Positions 15,401-23,262 of a DNA stretch of 32,085 nucleotides are shown here, in pieces. Position 1 is the first letter of the stretch, and the number at the start of each line of letters is the position of its first letter. Made by a program: the position numbers and the translations under genes. The notes beneath the pieces are model-generated. The model was not told where the DNA came from and searched no databases. It worked only from the letters and a program-made list of their open reading frames with translations. Source of the stretch: Thermoplasmata archaeon (GTDB lineage Archaea; Thermoplasmatota; Thermoplasmata; Lutacidiplasmatales; UBA184); NCBI GenBank assembly GCA_021806135.1, contig JAJZYB010000023.1, positions 1 through 32,085 of the forward strand, given 5' to 3'.

Positions 15401-18400
15401 CCCATTCTTCAGAGCGAGGCCGGCCTCGTTGGCGTCCATGGGGTTGGTCACATATCCGGTCACCGTCCCGAACACCTGCTGGAAATCGGTGAGACCCGCG
15501 CCCAAGGTGTCCGCGTTGGTGGCGTTCCCGCCCAGGACGAAGTACTTGACGAAGTTGGTCAGCCCGGAGCCGGAGACGTCGGGATTGTACGGGTTGATGT
15601 GCATCACCGCCTGCGCATACAGGTTCGGGATCCCGTCCCCGTCACTGTCCGGCACGGAAAGCACCGTCACGTTCGCGCTTCCGGTCGTCCCGAACGGTGT
15701 GGTCACGTTCACCTGCAGCACCGGGTTCCCATCCACCGTGTACACGTGCCCCACCGTGTCCACCAGCCCCGAGGTCGCGTCGACCCCCGGGGTGAGGTCC
15801 CCGAACGTCCATTGGTACTCGAACGCGTTCCCCCCATACAGCAGATCCGCCAACGACCCTAACGTCGTCGCCCGGAAGATCGCCGTGTGGTTCTCCCCGT
15901 ACGTGGTGTATCCCCCGTACGGCAGGCTCACCAGCGGCACCGAGTCCACCACCCGTACCGTTGCCCCCACGGTGATCTGGTTCCCGTCCCCGTCCGTCAG
16001 GGTCAGCGATACGTAGTAGGAACCGGGCCGGCCATACATGTGCGTCACGTTCAGCCCGGCGGATTGCGTCCCGTCCCCCCAGGCCCATGTCCCCTGGAGC
16101 GTGGCCACGTCCGGCGGGAACGTGCCCAGGGCGAACGGATGGAAGCCCACCGTCTGGTCCACCACCACCGTCCTGTCCCTCAGGGAGGCCGCCAACGGGG
16201 CGTCGATCACCTGCACGTAGTGCACCAGGCTGCTGGAGGTCCCTTCCGGGTTCGTCACGGTGAGCGTCACCGGGAAAGCCCCCTCCCGGGTGTACACGTA
16301 GGTCAGCGTCCCCCCCGCCCCCCAGTTCCCCACGTTCGCCGGGCCGTCCCCGAAGTTCCAGCCGTAGGCCAGTCCCGCGTGCACCGAGCCGGCCACCGTC
16401 GAGGCGGTCGCGTTCAGCCCCACGAGGCTCCCCTCGAACTGCGTCACTGGGGTGGCCGTGAAGACCGGTGTCGGCGCCGGGTCCAGCACCGGCAGGAAGA
16501 ACCAGTTCGCTGTCGTCGATCCCCCGGGGGAGGACGCATACACCACCACCGCGTAGGTGGCCCTCCCGTACGTGTACACGTGGCTCACGGTGGACAGGTT
16601 CGTGGCCGCCTGGACCCCCGAACTCCCGCCCTCCGTCAACGCCATCGCTCCGTCCCCGAAGACCCACCGGGTCGAGAGTTGCGAGTAGAAGATGTTCGAA
16701 TCCGTGATCTCCGCCGACAGCGACGTGGCCAGCTCCTGCGTCGTCACCGGCTCCGCCGGGAAGGTGATGGAGGGGGCCAGGTCGCTCGTGCCCAGGAACC
16801 CCGCCTCGTTGATCTGGATCGTGTCCTGCCCCGTCAGCCCGTAGGCGTCCCGGGTCGTCACCGTAAGCGTGTAGTCCCGCCCGGCCACCCATCTGTGCAC
16901 CAGGCTCAGGGTGCGATACGTGGGCTCCGGCTGTCCCGGAGCCGACGTGGTCTGCGTCACCGAGGTACCGTCCCCGAAATCCCACGTGGTCGTCAGCCCG
17001 GTCTGGGCCGGAGAGAACGCCGCCGCATCCAGGAAGAGCGGTTGCCCCAGCCCCACCACGTTCGCGCTCGCCCCCCAGATCTCCGACTCCTGGGGCGTGA
17101 AGATCACCGGGAGCCAGACCGTCCCCCCGTGCTCGTACTGCACCCCCAGCATCGCCGGGTTCGCGATGCTCTCCGCCTGCGGCGGGCCGGTGTAGATCAC
17201 CTGGAACTCATACGGCACACTGATGTTGATCTGGGCGGAGGGGATCAGGAAGGTGGCGAAGGGCGGGAAGTCGAACAACCGTCCCGTGGCCACCGTCTGG
17301 TTCCACTCCATCAGGTGCAACTGGTAGTATTCGGCGTAGTTCGAGTTCACGATCAGGCTCACGTTCACCTTCTGGTAGATCTGGTAGACCCCGACCGTGG
17401 GGGCCACGTCCTGGACGTTCACCTGTGTCCCCGCGTAGACCGACTGGCCCGTCTCGCTCCGTACCGTGAGCTGCAGGTCCATCGTCCCCGGGGAGAAGTA
17501 GTCCTGCCGCCCGATCACTCCGTTCGAAGGGGTCTCCCCGTAGTTCAGCGTCTGCCAGGTGTAGTTCAAGAACGGGGTGTCCGTGGGCACATCCGTGGAG
17601 TTGCTCGCGTTGAGGAAGGCCATCTGCCCCACGGGGACCGTGGGGGCCGGCCCCGCGTTCGCCTGCGGCAGGGGGTCCCCGATCGTCAGCACCCGGGTCG
17701 CCACCGAGCTCTCCCCCAGTGGGTTCGTCACCGTGAGATCGACCTGGTAGGTCCCCGCCTGCGTGTAGACGGTGCTCGTGTTCGCCCCCGCCCCACGCTC
17801 CCCGTTCCCGAAGTTCCACCGGTAGCGCAGGAAGGGATGGTCGGAGTACGGCGCCACGCTGGCGAAGCCGGAGAGCGCGACCGGCGAGTCCTCCACCCCG
17901 GTCCTGGCCCCGGTGATCACCGCCCGGGGGGCGGGGTCCGTCACCTGCACGTCGAGGAAGGTCTGGTTCGCGGCCCCCGTGCGGTTGTCCGTGGCCACCA
18001 CCCGCACCACGTAGTTCCCGGCCTGGGTGAAAACGTGGCTGACCGGGTTCCCGTAGCTCGAGTTGTTGTCCCCGAAGAGCCACTCATACGTCATCTGGTC
18101 GTTCGCATACGGGGCCGGCGTCACGATCGAGGAGGCTTGGAAACCCACCGGCTGGTCCACCTCGGCCAGGCTCACCGACGAGCGGGCGGAGACCTGCACC
18201 TCAGCGGGGACCACGCTCACCACATCGGTGCTGATCCGGTAGTTCCCCTGGGCATCATAGACCGTGAAGGAGGTGTCATAGGAGCCCGGGGTCTCGTAGA
18301 TGTGCGACACCGTCACCGTGACGGGCACCGTGCACGGGGCGTTCGAGCTGCAGCCCGCCGGCGCCGGCACATGCAGATGGACGTACCCGATGGAACCGGA

Positions 18401-18772
18401 GGCGTTGGTGGATCCGTAGAACCACCACAGCTGGTAACCCGTGGATGCCCCCCCCACCGGGCTGAGCACGTAGCCGCCGGAGAGGCTCACCGTCAAGGTG
18501 GCCAGCTGCCCCACCGCCACCGTCACCGGGTTGGTCTGGACCAGGATGTTCACGGGAGGCTGGGCGTGGGCATCCCCGGAGAAGTTGCTGAGGATGAGGA
18601 TGAGCCCCAGAGCCACCGCCGCCCAGCCGGCATACCAGGCCACCTGGCGGCGATGTCGGAGGAGGAAGCCGGTGTGTTTCCCCGCCCGCGTCCCGGTCGA
18701 CCGGGCGCCATCGCGAGACCCCTCGGGTGGGCCCTCCGGGGCAGCGAGGGGGGCTTCGACACTCCCGTCCAT
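12440..18772 (-). CDS. Giant surface protein: PKD-domain array with C-terminal amphipathic/membrane module
   Basis: 2110 residues. A cytosolic ~40-residue basic tail precedes a membrane segment (WAAVALGLILILSNFSG, ~47-63), acting as signal or anchor. Residues ~70-1035 hold about nine PKD-like beta domains, recognised by FGDG-type cores and (S)HVYxxxGxYxVxLTVxN ends: YEWLFGDN, YRWNFGNGE, TTWDFGDGT, TRWVFGDGA, YGWNFGDG, GTWAWGDGT and YQWTFGDL are seen, with one degenerate copy and one unrelated insertion (~452-560). DSDGDGIPN near 1040 resembles a thrombospondin-type-3 calcium loop, followed by two decayed GxGLTxF repeats. Residues ~1120-1750 are an Asn/Ser/Thr/Tyr-rich beta region with many N-glycosylation sequons. 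The last ~350 residues are amphipathic helices and hydrophobic segments. A strong TATA box (GATATAAATC, 18801-18810) precedes the ATG by ~34 nt. The likely role is as an adhesin or cell-envelope component; its partner is unknown. Confidence 0.88.
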   Translation of the reverse strand: MDGSVEAPLAAPEGPPEGSRDGARSTGTRAGKHTGFLLRHRRQVAWYAGWAAVALGLILILSNFSGDAHAQPPVNILVQTNPVTVAVGQLATLTVSLSGGYVLSPVGGASTGYQLWWFYGSTNASGSIGYVHLHVPAPAGCSSNAPCTVPVTVTVSHIYETPGSYDTSFTVYDAQGNYRISTDVVSVVPAEVQVSARSSVSLAEVDQPVGFQASSIVTPAPYANDQMTYEWLFGDNNSSYGNPVSHVFTQAGNYVVRVVATDNRTGAANQTFLDVQVTDPAPRAVITGARTGVEDSPVALSGFASVAPYSDHPFLRYRWNFGNGERGAGANTSTVYTQAGTYQVDLTVTNPLGESSVATRVLTIGDPLPQANAGPAPTVPVGQMAFLNASNSTDVPTDTPFLNYTWQTLNYGETPSNGVIGRQDYFSPGTMDLQLTVRSETGQSVYAGTQVNVQDVAPTVGVYQIYQKVNVSLIVNSNYAEYYQLHLMEWNQTVATGRLFDFPPFATFLIPSAQINISVPYEFQVIYTGPPQAESIANPAMLGVQYEHGGTVWLPVIFTPQESEIWGASANVVGLGQPLFLDAAAFSPAQTGLTTTWDFGDGTSVTQTTSAPGQPEPTYRTLSLVHRWVAGRDYTLTVTTRDAYGLTGQDTIQINEAGFLGTSDLAPSITFPAEPVTTQELATSLSAEITDSNIFYSQLSTRWVFGDGAMALTEGGSSGVQAATNLSTVSHVYTYGRATYAVVVYASSPGGSTTANWFFLPVLDPAPTPVFTATPVTQFEGSLVGLNATASTVAGSVHAGLAYGWNFGDGPANVGNWGAGGTLTYVYTREGAFPVTLTVTNPEGTSSSLVHYVQVIDAPLAASLRDRTVVVDQTVGFHPFALGTFPPDVATLQGTWAWGDGTQSAGLNVTHMYGRPGSYYVSLTLTDGDGNQITVGATVRVVDSVPLVSLPYGGYTTYGENHTAIFRATTLGSLADLLYGGNAFEYQWTFGDLTPGVDATSGLVDTVGHVYTVDGNPVLQVNVTTPFGTTGSANVTVLSVPDSDGDGIPNLYAQAVMHINPYNPDVSGSGLTNFVKYFVLGGNATNADTLGAGLTDFQQVFGTVTGYVTNPMDANEAGLALKNGQFLFGDTFTTGSVASLPTTQPINSPSNPVYGGNPLSFNESELIVEVLSPDLSQVSLTLQYGVMLGGIFLATGTIDLPTPTNPVSTYYLLNNSPLTGPSSAYGLTLADFQGTFAWQISASGSGTLHTAEIVDRYYTDPALADPTASGMIVGPTVTTPLYNFSEPLDSNFTEFNPSTFSYSTVNYYPYTETYYKLSVIQGIPYYPSVNQTTGESQATYYGDEDFGISPWNAHAAGDGALTNGMKALGAAVYDETANSYVTPGGSTEPSQMHAYGYDSLSYTGPLNPTAYSTSGSGVADSQAALPTAYLVGAFSIDRVVDYGCSKALSDSNAANVQIQSDSAPGAPSIYTPLAYGYGSSQPVGCTTPWQMDTTFAFNDYYTIPINQFNTYPVYDSHVHSYFQNEINPQLWYEYRLSAGSSDTSFELYWNNSFSVSNGQVSQTVWSPNQSVSINGGDWTFGLTVTSLSRANAVLVTQANESTNVPGYGVRYHGENRFYVFNLYIGQGATGPFVNGENTVIESRPSFLSSSLNASLSAGTVPSCLQGSGVTASVRSSSGSASLVAGGFNGSVSASCATTLLGDLLPRNQSGVVDGKAYGLNSVAFDLSGLPNQLDPYLPLVGYQSPMTGGVAPSAASEVLHVIEEAFNFFAGIFLAVVNFFVQLAEAIGQAILGALEAAIQAVVSAIEAVISALEWLLNYVANLAKEAINAMKNFFVDVYHEISNLVIYPFLSLLLDDNAMSRSAYDNAMNKSVGNDKGPLTKSNAISDIYNEIYAVIAIISAIFVTIGIVQWILAIVTAGAYEGAEQATEDTISASVTAAVSGILGAASSGLSVLSECSSAVGNILSSSTGDVNSSLETFLTDINVSASVDSQITGLLSGLLLPFLKTLTLEFDSFDFIVGGAMELVAVVLTVLSFALTTPLEQVVVASLALLFSVVSLIVTISGPSDLTNDVANTQLAQYGLIAGGIGTVGASAASLLTAAVTLANTSP

Positions 18773-18800
18773 CGTAATTATCCGGCATGAAAGGGAATGT

Positions 18801-18810
18801 GATTTATATC
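18801..18810 (-). promoter_or_regulatory. TATA box of the giant PKD gene
   Basis: On the minus strand this reads GATATAAATC, one of the best matches to an archaeal TATA box in the window. With start about 25 nt downstream it gives an RNA beginning near 18780 and a leader of ~8-10 nt before the ATG at 18772. The 235-nt gap 18773-19007 otherwise shows nothing I can name. Confidence 0.65.
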
Positions 18811-19007
18811 CTTATTGGCGAACTGATTCCCTCTCCGGCGGAGTCGGCGACGGGGTTTTGAGCCGGGAGCCCTCTGCCGGGGGTCCACCCTCCCCCGGCC
18901 AGCCCAGGTCATGGTCGACCGGAGGGGGAGCATGCCGGACCTGAGGTTGGATGGGCTTTCCTCCGAGCAGGTCTCCCCTCCAAAGTGGGAGGATCAGCGG
19001 AGTTCGG

Positions 19008-20348
19008 TCAGGGGGTCAACCGGGAGGGGGTCCGGGGGAACGGGGTGGTCTCCCGGATGTGCTCCCGCCGCGTGATCCACCGGACCAGCCGCTCCACCCC
19101 CAACCCGAAGCCGGCGTGCGGGACGCTGCCGTAGCGCCTCAGGTCCAGGTACCACTCGTAGGGTTCCCGGGGGATGTTCATCTCCTCCATCCTCCGCAGC
19201 AACCGGGGAAGGTCCACCTCCCGGCACGACCCGCCGATGAGCTCCCCGTACCCCTCCGGGGCGAGGAGATCGGCCGCCAGGACCGTCCGGGGGTCCTCCG
19301 GGTCCTCCCGCATGTAGAACGCCTTGATCGCCCGGGGGTAATGGGTCACGAAGAGCGGCTGGGACCGCTCCTGGGTGAGGGCCCGCTCCTCCGCTGTTCC
19401 CAGGTCCGCCCCGAACGAGATCCCGAAACCCCGTTCCTTCAGCTGGCGGACCGCATCCTCGTAGCGGAGCCGCTCGAACGGGGGGACGAGGCGGAGGAGC
19501 TCCTGGGGGTCCCGACCCAGGAAGCGGACGTCCTCCTCTCGCTTGCGGGCCACCCGGTGGACCATGTGGGTGACCAGTTGCTCCTGGAGACGGAGGTTCT
19601 CCTCCATCCCCGCCCAGGCGACCTCGGCCTCCAGGTGGGTGTACTCGCAGAGGTGCCGGGGGGTCCGGCTCTTCTCCGCCCGGAAGCTGGTGGTGATGGA
19701 GTAGACCCGCTCCCGGGGGAAGAGGAGTGCCTCCAGGTAGAGTTGGGCGGTCTGGGCCAGGTACGCCGGCTGCCCGAAGTAGTCGAGGGTGAAGGCCTCC
19801 GACCCGCCTTCCGCCGCGTTCCCCGAGAGCAACGGCGGGGTCATCTCCCAGTACCCTTCCCCCTCGAGGAACTCCCGGGCCCCCTGGAGAAGCTCGGACT
19901 TCACCTTGAGGGTGGCCACCATCTCCCGGCTCCGGACGGTCAGGTGCCGATGGTCCAGCCGGAACTCCTCGGTCTGGTCCGCGAAGAGCGGAAAGGCGTC
20001 CGAGGCCCCCACCACGGTGAGCGCATGGGCCTTCACTTCCAAACCCCCCGGGGCGCGCCGGTCCGCCGCGAGCGTCCCCTCCACTTCCACGGAACTCTCC
20101 ACTTGGGCGTGCTCGGCCCGGTCGAAGGCTTCCCCGCCGAGGGCATCCCGCCGTGCCGTGACCTGAACGAGCCCGCTCCCATCCCGGACCTGCCAGAAGA
20201 GGATCCCTCCCGAGCTTCGACCCCGGTGGATCCAACCGCGGAGGCGGACCCGCTCCCCCTCCCGCCCCGGCCGGAACAGTTCTCCGATGGGACGGAAGGG
20301 GGGGGGAACTCCCCCCGCGGATGGCGGGAGGGGGGCATCCTCGGTCAT
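19008..20348 (-). CDS. asnS: Asparaginyl-tRNA synthetase
   Basis: A 446-residue class IIb synthetase charging tRNA-Asn. Residues ~20-115 form the OB-fold anticodon-binding domain (VRLRGWIHRGRSSGGILFWQ, VQVTARRD). The catalytic core follows: the motif 1 region (LQGAREFLEGEGYWEMTPPL), FGQPAYLAQTAQLYLEALLF, motif 2 SFRAEKSRTPRHLCEYTHLE (~residue 218) and motif 3 GFGLGVERLVRW (~414). AEKSRTPRHL and the F/YLAQTAQLYLE block are typical of AsnRS; AspRS has AEEHNT-like residues instead. The start is the ATG at 20348, overlapping the tfs stop codon in ATGA. An upstream extension of the frame to 20666 only runs antiparallel-free through tfs in another frame and is not used. Having AsnRS means Asn-tRNA can be made directly. 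Confidence 0.93.
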   Translation of the reverse strand: MTEDAPLPPSAGGVPPPFRPIGELFRPGREGERVRLRGWIHRGRSSGGILFWQVRDGSGLVQVTARRDALGGEAFDRAEHAQVESSVEVEGTLAADRRAPGGLEVKAHALTVVGASDAFPLFADQTEEFRLDHRHLTVRSREMVATLKVKSELLQGAREFLEGEGYWEMTPPLLSGNAAEGGSEAFTLDYFGQPAYLAQTAQLYLEALLFPRERVYSITTSFRAEKSRTPRHLCEYTHLEAEVAWAGMEENLRLQEQLVTHMVHRVARKREEDVRFLGRDPQELLRLVPPFERLRYEDAVRQLKERGFGISFGADLGTAEERALTQERSQPLFVTHYPRAIKAFYMREDPEDPRTVLAADLLAPEGYGELIGGSCREVDLPRLLRRMEEMNIPREPYEWYLDLRRYGSVPHAGFGLGVERLVRWITRREHIRETTPFPRTPSRLTP

Positions 20349-20653
20349 TGGTACTCCCGCCACTTGTGCCCACAGCGGGTGCACTCGAAGATGCGGGTCT
20401 CGGGCTCGTCCGCCCCCCGGGTCTGGCGGAGGACCCAGTAGGCCTCCCGGTTGTGGCAGGAAGGGCACTCCTCGGTGGCCTTCGGCAACGTCGCCGGCTG
20501 GTTCTCGATCACGGTCATCTCCTTGGCCTTGGGGGTGCTCTGGACCACGGCCGAGCCGGACTCCATCTTCACCGTGGTCCCGTCGGTGGAGCACACCCAG
20601 CGCCGGGGAGAGGCCTGGGGCCGCATGAGGCGCTTGCACTTCGGGCAGAGCAT
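20345..20653 (-). CDS. tfs: Transcription factor S (TFIIS/RPB9-like, RpoM)
   Basis: A 102-residue transcript-cleavage factor of archaeal RNA polymerase, which rescues backtracked elongation complexes. The N-terminal zinc ribbon has CPKC (residues 3-6) and a further Cys near 21 (RRWVCSTDG); only three of the usual four ligands are obvious there. The C-terminal ribbon has CPSC, then the signature WVLRQTRGADEPETRIFECT and CGHKWREY. The acidic pair DE in GADEPET is the tip that enters the polymerase active site, so the factor looks catalytically competent. The ATG at 20653 has only a weak TATA-like CTCAAGT ~27 nt upstream. The stop overlaps the asnS start in ATGA, giving translational coupling; purD lies 54 nt upstream on the same strand. 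Confidence 0.95.
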   Translation of the reverse strand: MLCPKCKRLMRPQASPRRWVCSTDGTTVKMESGSAVVQSTPKAKEMTVIENQPATLPKATEECPSCHNREAYWVLRQTRGADEPETRIFECTRCGHKWREYQ

Positions 20654-20707
20654 AGGAGATTCTCACCCGGAGGAAGGACTTGAGGTTTGGCGGGGCGCCC
20701 CGTTCCC

Positions 20708-22105
20708 TCAGGTGAAGATGGACGGGGGGCTCGGCCCGCTCCGGGTGGGGTTCCGTTCGGCGGCGAAGGGGGGAATGCTCCGGAGCTTCTCCAGGTGGGC
20801 CACCCGAGCCACCACGTCCGTCACCGAGGCCACGTCGTGGCGGACCTGGTAGACGCCCTTCACGTGAGAGAGCGCTTCCTCCACCCGGGCATCCGCGTCG
20901 TGACGAGCGGAGGACTCCCCCACGAGGGCCAAGGCCCGGGAGCCCCCCATGATCACCTGTCCCGGGGCCGGTCCCGGAGTGGCGGAGGCGTAGTAGGGCG
21001 TGACCGCCAGGTCGGTCAGGGCGCCCAGGTCCACGGTCAGGGTCCCGCCGGGCTGCGGCTGGGACGGGTACCCGGGAGGGGCGAGGTATTTCACCACCGT
21101 GGCCCGGAGGCGGAACCCCGCGTGCGCCGGGTCCATGCTCCCGGTGCCCACCCCGTAGAGCAGGTCGGCAAAGTCGGTCCCGTCGAAGAGTGTCAGTGCG
21201 TTCAGCGCCTCCGGATCCCCGAACCGTGCGTTGAACTCGAGCACCATGGGGCCCTCCTGTGTCAGCAGAAAGCCCCCGTAGAGGATGCCCCGATAGTCCA
21301 TCCCGTCGGACCGGAGCGCCTCCACCGTCCGGGTGAGGATCGAGAGCGCCGCCTCCCGATCCTCCCGGGGGACGAAGGGGAGCAGGTGGTCACGCTCGGA
21401 GTAGGAGCCCATGCCGCCGGTGTTCGGTCCCCGGTTCCCGTCCAGGGCCCGCTTGTAATCCTGGACCAGGGGCATCGGCGCGAGCCGTTGCCCGTCCACG
21501 AAGGCCATGAAGCTGAACTCCTCCCCCTCCAGGCGCTCCTCCAGCACCACGCTGCCACCGCCGTTCCGGAGGGTCCGGGCGGCGTAGGCGATCCCTTCGG
21601 CGTCCTCCGTGAAGTCGAGTCCCTTGACCCAGACCCCCTTCCCCGCGGTGAGGCCGGTCGGTTTCACCACGTACGGCACTCCCAGGGAGGCCACCGCCCG
21701 TGGGAGTTCCTCCTCCCGGTTCACGACCACATGCCGGGGGACCCCCGGCAGGCCATGCCGGACCATGAACTCCCGCTGGAAGGCTTTGGAGCTCTCGAGC
21801 CTCGCGGCCTGGGCGCCCGGGCCCACGGTGACGATCCCCTGCGCGCGGAGGTGGTCGGCCACCCCCGCGGCCACGGCGGCGTCCGGACCGACCACCGCCA
21901 GCTCCACCTGGCGTGCCCGGGCCCAGCGGGCAATCTGCTCTCCCTCGGTGGGAGCCACCAAGAGGTAGTCCTTCGCGAGCCGGACGAGGCCCGGGTTCTT
22001 CCAGGCCCCCGCCACGTAGAGGGGGGTCTCGCTCCGGAAGAGTGCCTCCCCCAGGGCATGCTCTCGCCCTCCCGTCCCCACGATGAGCGTTCTCGGACGC
22101 CGCAC
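20708..22105 (-). CDS. purD: Phosphoribosylamine-glycine ligase (GAR synthetase)
   Basis: A 465-residue ATP-grasp enzyme for the second step of de novo purine synthesis: phosphoribosylamine + glycine + ATP to glycinamide ribonucleotide. Motifs in order: TLIVGTGGREHALGEAL at the N-terminus, VVGPDAAVAAGVADHL, the ATP-grasp segment SSKAFQREFMVRHGLP, VVKPTGLTAGKGVWV, VVLEERLEGEEFSFMAF, the GNRGPNTGGMGSYS loop (~residue 226), LEFNARFGDPE (~294) and the C-terminal domain. The frame is open to 22210, but GTG at 22105 is preferred: it begins right before the first strand and is ~25 nt from CTTTAG (minus strand), a leaderless promoter. GTG at 22117 is the nearest alternative. It is divergent from rpoL. 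Confidence 0.93.
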   Translation of the reverse strand: MRRPRTLIVGTGGREHALGEALFRSETPLYVAGAWKNPGLVRLAKDYLLVAPTEGEQIARWARARQVELAVVGPDAAVAAGVADHLRAQGIVTVGPGAQAARLESSKAFQREFMVRHGLPGVPRHVVVNREEELPRAVASLGVPYVVKPTGLTAGKGVWVKGLDFTEDAEGIAYAARTLRNGGGSVVLEERLEGEEFSFMAFVDGQRLAPMPLVQDYKRALDGNRGPNTGGMGSYSERDHLLPFVPREDREAALSILTRTVEALRSDGMDYRGILYGGFLLTQEGPMVLEFNARFGDPEALNALTLFDGTDFADLLYGVGTGSMDPAHAGFRLRATVVKYLAPPGYPSQPQPGGTLTVDLGALTDLAVTPYYASATPGPAPGQVIMGGSRALALVGESSARHDADARVEEALSHVKGVYQVRHDVASVTDVVARVAHLEKLRSIPPFAAERNPTRSGPSPPSIFT

Positions 22106-22125
22106 GCTCTCACCCACCCCGGGGA

Positions 22126-22134
22126 GGCTAAAGG
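22126..22134 (-). promoter_or_regulatory. TATA-like box of purD that supports its GTG start
   Basis: CCTTTAGCC on the minus strand lies ~25 nt upstream of GTG 22105, the spacing seen for other leaderless genes here. It argues against the longer frame from 22210, whose start would lie before the box. Confidence 0.5.
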
Positions 22135-22255
22135 CTTTCCCGCGCCCTCGCCGGAAGGCGGCGTTCCGGGGGAGGACCCCCTTGAGCGGGGTCCCCCCCG
22201 GGCGCGGCAAACCCTATAAGGGAGGGTTCGGCTGGTCGCCCCTCCGGTGCGAGCC

Positions 22256-22543
22256 ATGGACATCGAGGTGGTCGAGAACGAGCGCGACACCCTGCGCATC
22301 GCCCTGCCCAAGAGGGAGGAGACCCTGCTCATTCCCCTGGTGGAAGCCCTCCAGCAGGAGGAGAAGGTGGTGGAGGCCCGCTACTACATCGGGCATCCGT
22401 ACCTGGACCGGCCCACCCTCTATCTGCGGACGAAGGGAGAGAAACCTCAAGCGACGCTCAAACGCGTCCTCAAGACCCTGTCAGACCTCTACGGCGATGC
22501 CCTCGCCGACTTCGACCAGAAGGCGGAGAAGGCCCGGGCTTAG
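22256..22543 (+). CDS. rpoL: DNA-directed RNA polymerase subunit L (Rpo11)
   Basis: A 95-residue archaeal RNA polymerase subunit, homologous to RPB11/AC19 and the alpha N-terminal dimer region; it pairs with subunit D in assembly. Family features are the N-terminal strand DIEVVENERDTLRIALP, TLLIPLVEALQQEEKVVEAR (the dimer helix), YYIGHPYLDRPTLYLRTKGE and the C-terminal helix TLKRVLKTLSDLYGDALADF. The length is usual. The ATG at 22256 gives the normal N-terminus; a GTG at 22247 would add three residues. CTATAAGG at 22214-22221 is the TATA box, ~39 nt before the ATG and ~30 nt before the GTG. kptA follows after 38 nt on the same strand. Confidence 0.92.
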   Translation: MDIEVVENERDTLRIALPKREETLLIPLVEALQQEEKVVEARYYIGHPYLDRPTLYLRTKGEKPQATLKRVLKTLSDLYGDALADFDQKAEKARA

Positions 22544-22581
22544 GCCCGACGGTTCCCCGCTCGGCACCGGGAGGCACGGCG

Positions 22582-23262
22582 TTGCTCAAGGAGTGCGTCC
22601 AGCACGGATACTTTCGGGGGGAGGGCTGCCCCATCTGCGGGGACGAGTCCCATTTCTTCATGGACGACCGGGAGCTCGACCACATGGCCCGGATCCTGGC
22701 CGGGATCCTCCGCCATTTCCCGGACCGTTACGGGATCAGCGTGGATCCGCAGGGCTGGGTCCCGCTCCCCCGGCTGGTGCAGGCCATCCGCGCCCAGCAC
22801 CGGCAGTATGGCTGGCTGAAGCCTCACCATCTCATCGCGCTCGCGGAGACCGACCCCAAGGGACGCTACGAGATCCGGGAGGACCGGATCCGCGCCACCT
22901 ACGGCCACACGGTGGACCTTCAGTTGGACCTACCCACGGATGGGGTCCCTCCCGTGCTCTTCTATCCGGTGACCCCCGAGGAGGTGGACCTGGTGCTGGA
23001 GGTGGGGCTCCGTCCCACGGACCGGAAGCGGGTCCATCTCTCCCGCACCGCCCAGGATGCCTTCAATGCCGGCAAGGTCCGGACGGCCCAGCCGGTGATC
23101 CTGGCCATCGACAGCTCCCGGGCCCAGACCGACGGCCTGGTCATCCAACGGGCAGGCAAGACCGTCTTCCTGGTGGATCAGGTGCCCTCGAGCTACTTGA
23201 CCCGTCACGCCTGGGACCCCCCCGCCGAGGCCGCCCCGGGGGCGGCTCCCGGGGAACCCTGA
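22582..23262 (+). CDS. kptA: RNA 2'-phosphotransferase, KptA/Tpt1 family
   Basis: A 226-residue enzyme that in eukaryotes removes the 2'-phosphate left at tRNA splice junctions, using NAD and forming ADP-ribose 1'',2''-cyclic phosphate. An N-terminal zinc-finger-like segment (C, H, then CPIC, residues ~5-20) is typical of archaeal members. Then come ILRHFPDRYGISVDPQGWVP (the Arg-His pair of the active site), GRYEIREDRIRATYGHTVDL, GLRPTDRKRVHLSRTAQDAF and NAGKVRTAQPVILAIDS. The usual LYHGT block is LFYPVT here, so the NAD-contacting His is not visible in its normal place. The TTG start at 22582 is supported by GGGAGG (22569-22574) seven nt upstream. It probably shares the rpoL transcript. The function of archaeal KptA is not settled. 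Confidence 0.85.
   Translation: MLKECVQHGYFRGEGCPICGDESHFFMDDRELDHMARILAGILRHFPDRYGISVDPQGWVPLPRLVQAIRAQHRQYGWLKPHHLIALAETDPKGRYEIREDRIRATYGHTVDLQLDLPTDGVPPVLFYPVTPEEVDLVLEVGLRPTDRKRVHLSRTAQDAFNAGKVRTAQPVILAIDSSRAQTDGLVIQRAGKTVFLVDQVPSSYLTRHAWDPPAEAAPGAAPGEP

Noticed and set aside
18786-18788. Alternative ATG just upstream of the giant gene
   Set aside because: Not in frame with the PKD gene; its frame gives a short, low-complexity product.
15887-18790. 967-codon open frame antisense to the giant PKD gene (and a second long one at 12542-15088)
   Set aside because: Rich in Arg, His, Gly, Pro and Val with no domain-like pattern; these are shadows caused by codon bias of the real gene, which has signal/anchor and PKD motifs.
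18773-19007. Possible small RNA or terminator in the gap before asnS
   Set aside because: Imperfect CCCCCTCC/GGAGGGG pairing can be drawn, but GC-rich DNA gives such pairings by chance; no C/D or H/ACA boxes in proper arrangement were found.
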